DNA of 7,772 nucleotides, taken from the NCBI GenBank assembly GCA_004299545.1, contig SCRB01000257.1, forward strand, positions 1 to 7,772. Reading direction: 5' to 3'. The notes beneath the pieces were generated by a model that was given only the letters and a program-made list of their open reading frames with translations, was not told the DNA's origin and searched no databases. Position numbers and translations under genes: made by a program. Below are positions 5,114-7,772 of this stretch, piece by piece. The stretch comes from Rhizobiaceae bacterium. GTDB taxonomy: Bacteria > Pseudomonadota > Alphaproteobacteria > Rhizobiales > Rhizobiaceae. Each line of letters begins with the position of its first letter. Position 1 is the first letter of the stretch.

Positions 5114-5479
5114 ATGCGAAGCGGTTTGATGAAATTGCTGTCGATAATGGGAGGCACTCTAGTCTCTTTGCCAGACGCAGGGTGGGCGCAGTCGTCGTCA
5201 GACACCGAACGATACGTCTGGGGTCCGCACATGATGTGGTGGGAAGGAGGATGGTACGCCATGATATTCGGCCCATTGTTCATGATCGTCTTCCTGGCCG
5301 TGCTAATTGCCGCGGTCGCTCTTCTTGCGCGCTGGCTGGGTGGACCGTGGCACGGTCCAGCGCCGGCGCATCACACCCCGCAGAGTCGGACATCCCTCGA
5401 TATTCTCAAAGAGCGCTTTGCTCGCGGCGAGATCGACAAGGACGAGTTCGAAGAGCGACGGCGTGTGCTCGGTGAATAA
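5114..5479 (+). CDS. SHOCT-domain membrane protein
   Basis: A 121-aa protein. Residues 1-25 look like a signal peptide (MRSGLMKLLSIMGG then a hydrophobic run ending AGWAQ). A polar Trp/His/Met-rich segment (YVWGPHMMWWEGGWY) follows, then one strong membrane helix around FGPLFMIVFLAVLIAAVALL. A His/Pro linker leads to a C-terminal SHOCT motif, LDILKERFARGEIDKDEFEE. SHOCT is a short oligomerisation domain often placed at the end of small membrane proteins. ATG 5114 is chosen because GGTGGAG at 5098-5104 is spaced 9 nt from it; GTG 5099 would put the start inside that ribosome site. It is preceded by a possible FNR-type promoter and followed by a usp remnant, a pairing I associate with hypoxia or stress regulons. 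Molecular function is unknown. Confidence 0.85.
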   Translation: MRSGLMKLLSIMGGTLVSLPDAGWAQSSSDTERYVWGPHMMWWEGGWYAMIFGPLFMIVFLAVLIAAVALLARWLGGPWHGPAPAHHTPQSRTSLDILKERFARGEIDKDEFEERRRVLGE

Positions 5480-5600
5480 CCAGACTACCTCTGCTTTCTG
5501 CCGGACTTAGCTGCTGAACGAAGTGCGCCTATGCAGATTCTGGATATTCTGACGATCACCGTGGCGCCAGCGCTCTCGCGCCGGGACCGCAGGTATCGGT

Positions 5601-5614
5601 TTGATCCTGCTCGA
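5601..5614 (+). promoter_or_regulatory. weak FixK-like site upstream of the usp remnant
   Basis: TTGATCCTGCTCGA departs from TTGA-N6-TCAA at one base. It lies 83 nt before the presumed usp start with TAGACT (5633-5638) as a possible -10. Suggestive only, as single-mismatch matches are common. The rest of 5480-5696 shows no gene; a short GGCGC / GCGCC stem at 5563-5582 is the only structure seen. Confidence 0.3.
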
Positions 5615-5696
5615 TGCAGCTCTTTAACGCTGTAGACTAATCGGGCGAAGTTTCCACCGGCCAGAAGCCGAAATATCTGTGGAGCTTGAAAATTCG

Positions 5697-6093
5697 ATGA
5701 GCGCCAAGAAGATGTCCGATCGTTTGATCATCGCACCGTATATCCTCGTGGCCTTCCCGCGCAGGATCACTTCCAGGTATCGACTGCCTCGAGCTATACC
5801 ACCGCACTTGCAGCGTCAAACGGGACTCGATTGTCGGTGCATGTTTTCAGCCCACCGGTGGCGTCCCCTTTTCCGATTACGACCGATGCAGCCTTTGATT
5901 GGCCCACTGGGAGACCTCGGGGAGGAAAGTCTCATTACCTCCACTGCAGCGGCTGCTGCCGAGTTTATCAGTCGGTCGGGTGTCGAACTGATCGGTGCTG
6001 ATGCGCGCTTGTCTGGTGAGCGCAAGAGAATTCCATTCTTGCACCTTGCCCGGCTTCATGACCTGACTGTATTGGACGCTACGGACTCGAACG
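5697..6093 (+). pseudogene. universal stress protein (Usp) remnant with two frameshifts
   Basis: Family features are spread over two frames. From ATG 5697 the frame ends its recognisable part in YILVAF (5739-5756), the first Usp strand. It then continues one base back as PAQDHFQVSTASSYTTALAA, TRLSVHVFSPPVASPFPITT and DAAFDWPTG. Near 5905-5925 it returns to the first frame with ESLITSTAAAAAEFISRSGV and ends in LHLARLHDLTVLDATDS. Usp proteins are ATP-binding or small stress proteins; ARLSVHV and ARLHDLTVLDA are the strands I recognise. The normal C-terminal third after LDA (the GxxG-type region) is missing. At least two indels plus truncation make it a pseudogene. It abuts the minus-strand gene at about 6080-6090, where a deletion may have joined them. 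The exact start is uncertain because the N-terminus is unlike typical Usp. Confidence 0.65.
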
Positions 6094-6204
6094 ATACACG
6101 ACGCTACTGGCGCGGTTCAGCCGGTGAAGCGGACCCGCAAGCACCTTATCGTCTGACATTTCGTCGTGGCTGATCCACGATGCGTCGAGCAGTTCTTCCT
6201 CGCC

Positions 6205-6648
6205 CTATAGCCGGCGTGATGGGTTGACAATCGGACCCGCGCACCATTCGGTCTCGCGACCGAGCGAAATCTGCACATAGTCAGACGCGCCGGGTCCTGT
6301 CGGCGCGAAAGTATAGACGCTGTTGCCGTGCCATTCCGAAATCTGGAGATCAGTGTCCTGCAACCTTCGCAAGAGGGTCGCGATGTCTCCATTATCTTTC
6401 GCGAGCACGGCTTTCATCCACGGCCGATACTCCGCGATGTGCGTTCCGTCGGTGGCCAGCACCGACCGCGTGTCCCGCCAATACTGGTCGTCGACGTTGG
6501 TCGCTGAGAAGGCAAACTCCGGAAAGGCTTGCGTCAACGCCTCCGCAAGCGCGGCCTCGTTCGATCCAGCGGGCGGTGTGGCCAAAGCCGCCTCGACGGA
6601 AGCGCGGTCGGGCAGCCTGGCAGGTGCGTTCTCCGAAATCTCAGCCAT
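6205..6648 (-). CDS. hypothetical protein, 147 aa, possibly amber-truncated
   Basis: I do not recognise this family. It is soluble-looking, with no signal peptide or membrane helix. It begins MAEISENAPARLPD, has an Ala-rich helical start (ASVEAALATPP, EAALAEALTQAF), then mixed segments with SATNVDDQYWRDTRSVLATD, YRPWMKAVLAKDN, QISEWHGNSVYTFAPTG and YVQISLGRETEWCAGP. GGA in the leader (TAGGATGGCC) can serve as ribosome site. It starts 12 nt after the NADH dehydrogenase stop on the same strand, so the two are probably co-transcribed. The frame ends in RRL-TAG (6207-6205) but stays open for 41 more codons to TAG at 6081-6079, reading GEEELLDASWISHDEMSDDK and onward, which looks protein-like. If the TAG was once TGG, the full protein was about 189 aa. 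Confidence 0.7.
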   Translation of the reverse strand: MAEISENAPARLPDRASVEAALATPPAGSNEAALAEALTQAFPEFAFSATNVDDQYWRDTRSVLATDGTHIAEYRPWMKAVLAKDNGDIATLLRRLQDTDLQISEWHGNSVYTFAPTGPGASDYVQISLGRETEWCAGPIVNPSRRL

Positions 6649-6660
6649 GTGGCCATCCTA

Positions 6661-7772
6661 TCATTCTGGCTCACTCGGGTCTTTGCCCGGCCGTGCCGAT
6701 CGGCCCGCGGCGCTGCCTTGGGTGATGAGCCGCGAGTTGCGCTGGTCGCGGGTGTAAATCCACAGCCAGCTCAGGGCGACGCTCAGCCGGTTGCGCACGC
6801 CGATGAGGAAGTAGATGTGTGTCAGGCCCCAGATCCACCATGCGAGCGCGCCGCGCAGCTTGATGCGCCCTAAGTCGATGACAGCGAGGCGCTTGCCGAT
6901 CGTCGCGAGGCTCCCCGCATGGCGATAGTGGAATGGCGCGTCCTGGTGTTTGCCGGCGAGGCGGGCGCGGATCGTCGCCGCGACGTGCTTGCCCTGTTGC
7001 TTCGCCGCCGGCGCGATGCCGGGCACGGAATTTCCGGCGGGATCGGTGACGGCCGCCGCATCGCCGATGACGAAAATCTCCTTGTGTCCCGGCACGGTCA
7101 GATCGGGTTCGACCCGCGCCCGTCCGGCCCGATCGGCAGGCGCGCCGATCCAATGCGCCGCCGGCGAAGCCTGCACGCCCGCCGCCCAGATGATCGTCGC
7201 CGCCAGGAGGGTCTTGTCGCCATAGACGACGCCCTCGGCCGAACACCCGGTCACGGGCTGGCCGAGCACGACCTCGACGCCGAGCTTCTCCAACGCGCGC
7301 CGCGCGTAGGCGGACAGGTCCTCGGTGAGGGCCGCCAGCACGCGCGGACCGGCCTCGATCAGCACGACTCGCGACTCCCGCGTGTCGATGCTGCGGAAAT
7401 CGCCGACGAGCGTCGTTCGCGCCAGCTCCGCGATCGTGCCGGCGAGTTCGACGCCGGTCGGTCCAGCGCCGATGATGACGAATGTCAGAAGCGCGCCGCG
7501 ACGCTCCGGGTCGCCCTCGCGCTCGGCGCGCTCGAAGGCAAACAGGATGCGCCGGCGCACCGTCGTCGCATCTTCCAGCGTCTTGAGGCCGGGAGCGAAC
7601 GGCTCCCAATCGTCATGGCCGAAATAGGCATGACGCACGCCGGTCGCGAGGACGAGCGTGTCGTAGCCGATGGCTGAGCCGTCATCCAGCATGACGTAGC
7701 GACCGTCCGTGTCGACACCCTCGACCGTGGCGAGCACGGTCGCGATCTCCTTGCGCTTGCGCAGAAGATGCC
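6661..7772 (-). CDS. ndh: type II NADH:quinone dehydrogenase (NDH-2), 5' end missing
   Basis: This is a single-subunit flavoprotein that oxidises NADH and reduces quinone at the inner membrane without pumping protons. The frame is open to the right window edge (HLLRKRKEIATVLATVEGVD), so the start and the first FAD-binding GxGxxG are outside; GTG 7737 is internal. Visible parts are DTLVLATGVRHAYFGHDDWE, the NAD-binding VIIGAGPTGVELAGTIAELA, VVLIEAGPRVL with the acidic residue at the end of strand 2, the IIWAAGVQASP segment, and the second FAD contact IFVIGDAAAV followed by PAAKQQGKHVA. The C-terminal YRHAGSLATIGKRLAVIDLG leads into the Trp-rich membrane-associating LRGALAWWIWGLTHIYFLIG. About 370 residues are present; the family is usually 400-450. 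The C-terminal tail (SAAGRSARPGKDPSEPE) is unusually polar. No lesions seen. Confidence 0.92.
   Translation of the reverse strand, partial: HLLRKRKEIATVLATVEGVDTDGRYVMLDDGSAIGYDTLVLATGVRHAYFGHDDWEPFAPGLKTLEDATTVRRRILFAFERAEREGDPERRGALLTFVIIGAGPTGVELAGTIAELARTTLVGDFRSIDTRESRVVLIEAGPRVLAALTEDLSAYARRALEKLGVEVVLGQPVTGCSAEGVVYGDKTLLAATIIWAAGVQASPAAHWIGAPADRAGRARVEPDLTVPGHKEIFVIGDAAAVTDPAGNSVPGIAPAAKQQGKHVAATIRARLAGKHQDAPFHYRHAGSLATIGKRLAVIDLGRIKLRGALAWWIWGLTHIYFLIGVRNRLSVALSWLWIYTRDQRNSRLITQGSAAGRSARPGKDPSEPE

Noticed and set aside
6671..7609. 312-codon minus-strand frame and a 252-codon plus-strand frame (6919-7677)
   Set aside because: Both are high-GC shadows of the NADH dehydrogenase gene, Arg/Gly-rich with no recognisable fold.
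1..7772. CRISPR arrays, tRNA, rRNA, toxin-antitoxin or phage-defence genes
   Set aside because: Looked for; no regularly spaced repeats, cloverleaf sequences or recognisable defence proteins are present.

Overview
The window is GC-rich and looks like an accessory region of an alphaproteobacterium, probably Hyphomicrobiales (Rhizobiales) or a relative. This rests on the style of the insertion sequences, FixK/FNR-type TTGA-N6-TCAA sites, and a type II NADH dehydrogenase near a Usp remnant and a SHOCT membrane protein. The taxonomic call is inference from protein flavour, not a database match.

Left part (1 to about 4650) is a pile-up of insertion sequences. At 1-460 lies the 5' half of an IS110-group transposase (minus strand, cut by the window edge, one early frameshift) with a structured non-coding stretch upstream. 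At 756-4619 is one IS630-family transposase gene (plus strand) broken into four pieces by three separate insertions: (i) a twin-hairpin, CTAG-bounded miniature element at 872-1042; (ii) a complete IS1111-type IS110-family element at about 1269-2641 with an apparently intact transposase (1536-2570, minus); (iii) an IS256-family element at 2766-4132 with imperfect terminal repeats and a 9-bp target duplication (one mismatch), whose transposase has a frameshift and an amber codon. Removing the three insertions restores a nearly continuous IS630 protein of roughly 315 residues carrying its D, D and E residues.

The most interesting signal is in the non-coding end of the IS1111-type element (about 1319-1429, minus strand). 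It can be read as a bridge RNA (seekRNA) with a target-binding loop whose two guide segments match the two sides of the actual insertion site in IS630, followed by a second loop that matches the left end of the element.

Right part (about 4650-7772) looks like an older low-oxygen or stress module. It has a 440-nt gene-free stretch with hairpins and a consensus FixK/FNR box, a SHOCT-domain membrane protein (5114-5479, plus), a decayed universal stress protein gene (5697-6093, plus), and a minus-strand pair: an unrecognised 147-aa protein (6205-6648) 12 nt downstream of a type II NADH dehydrogenase (6661 to the right edge, 5' end missing). I infer that FixK/FNR-type control and NADH turnover link these genes.
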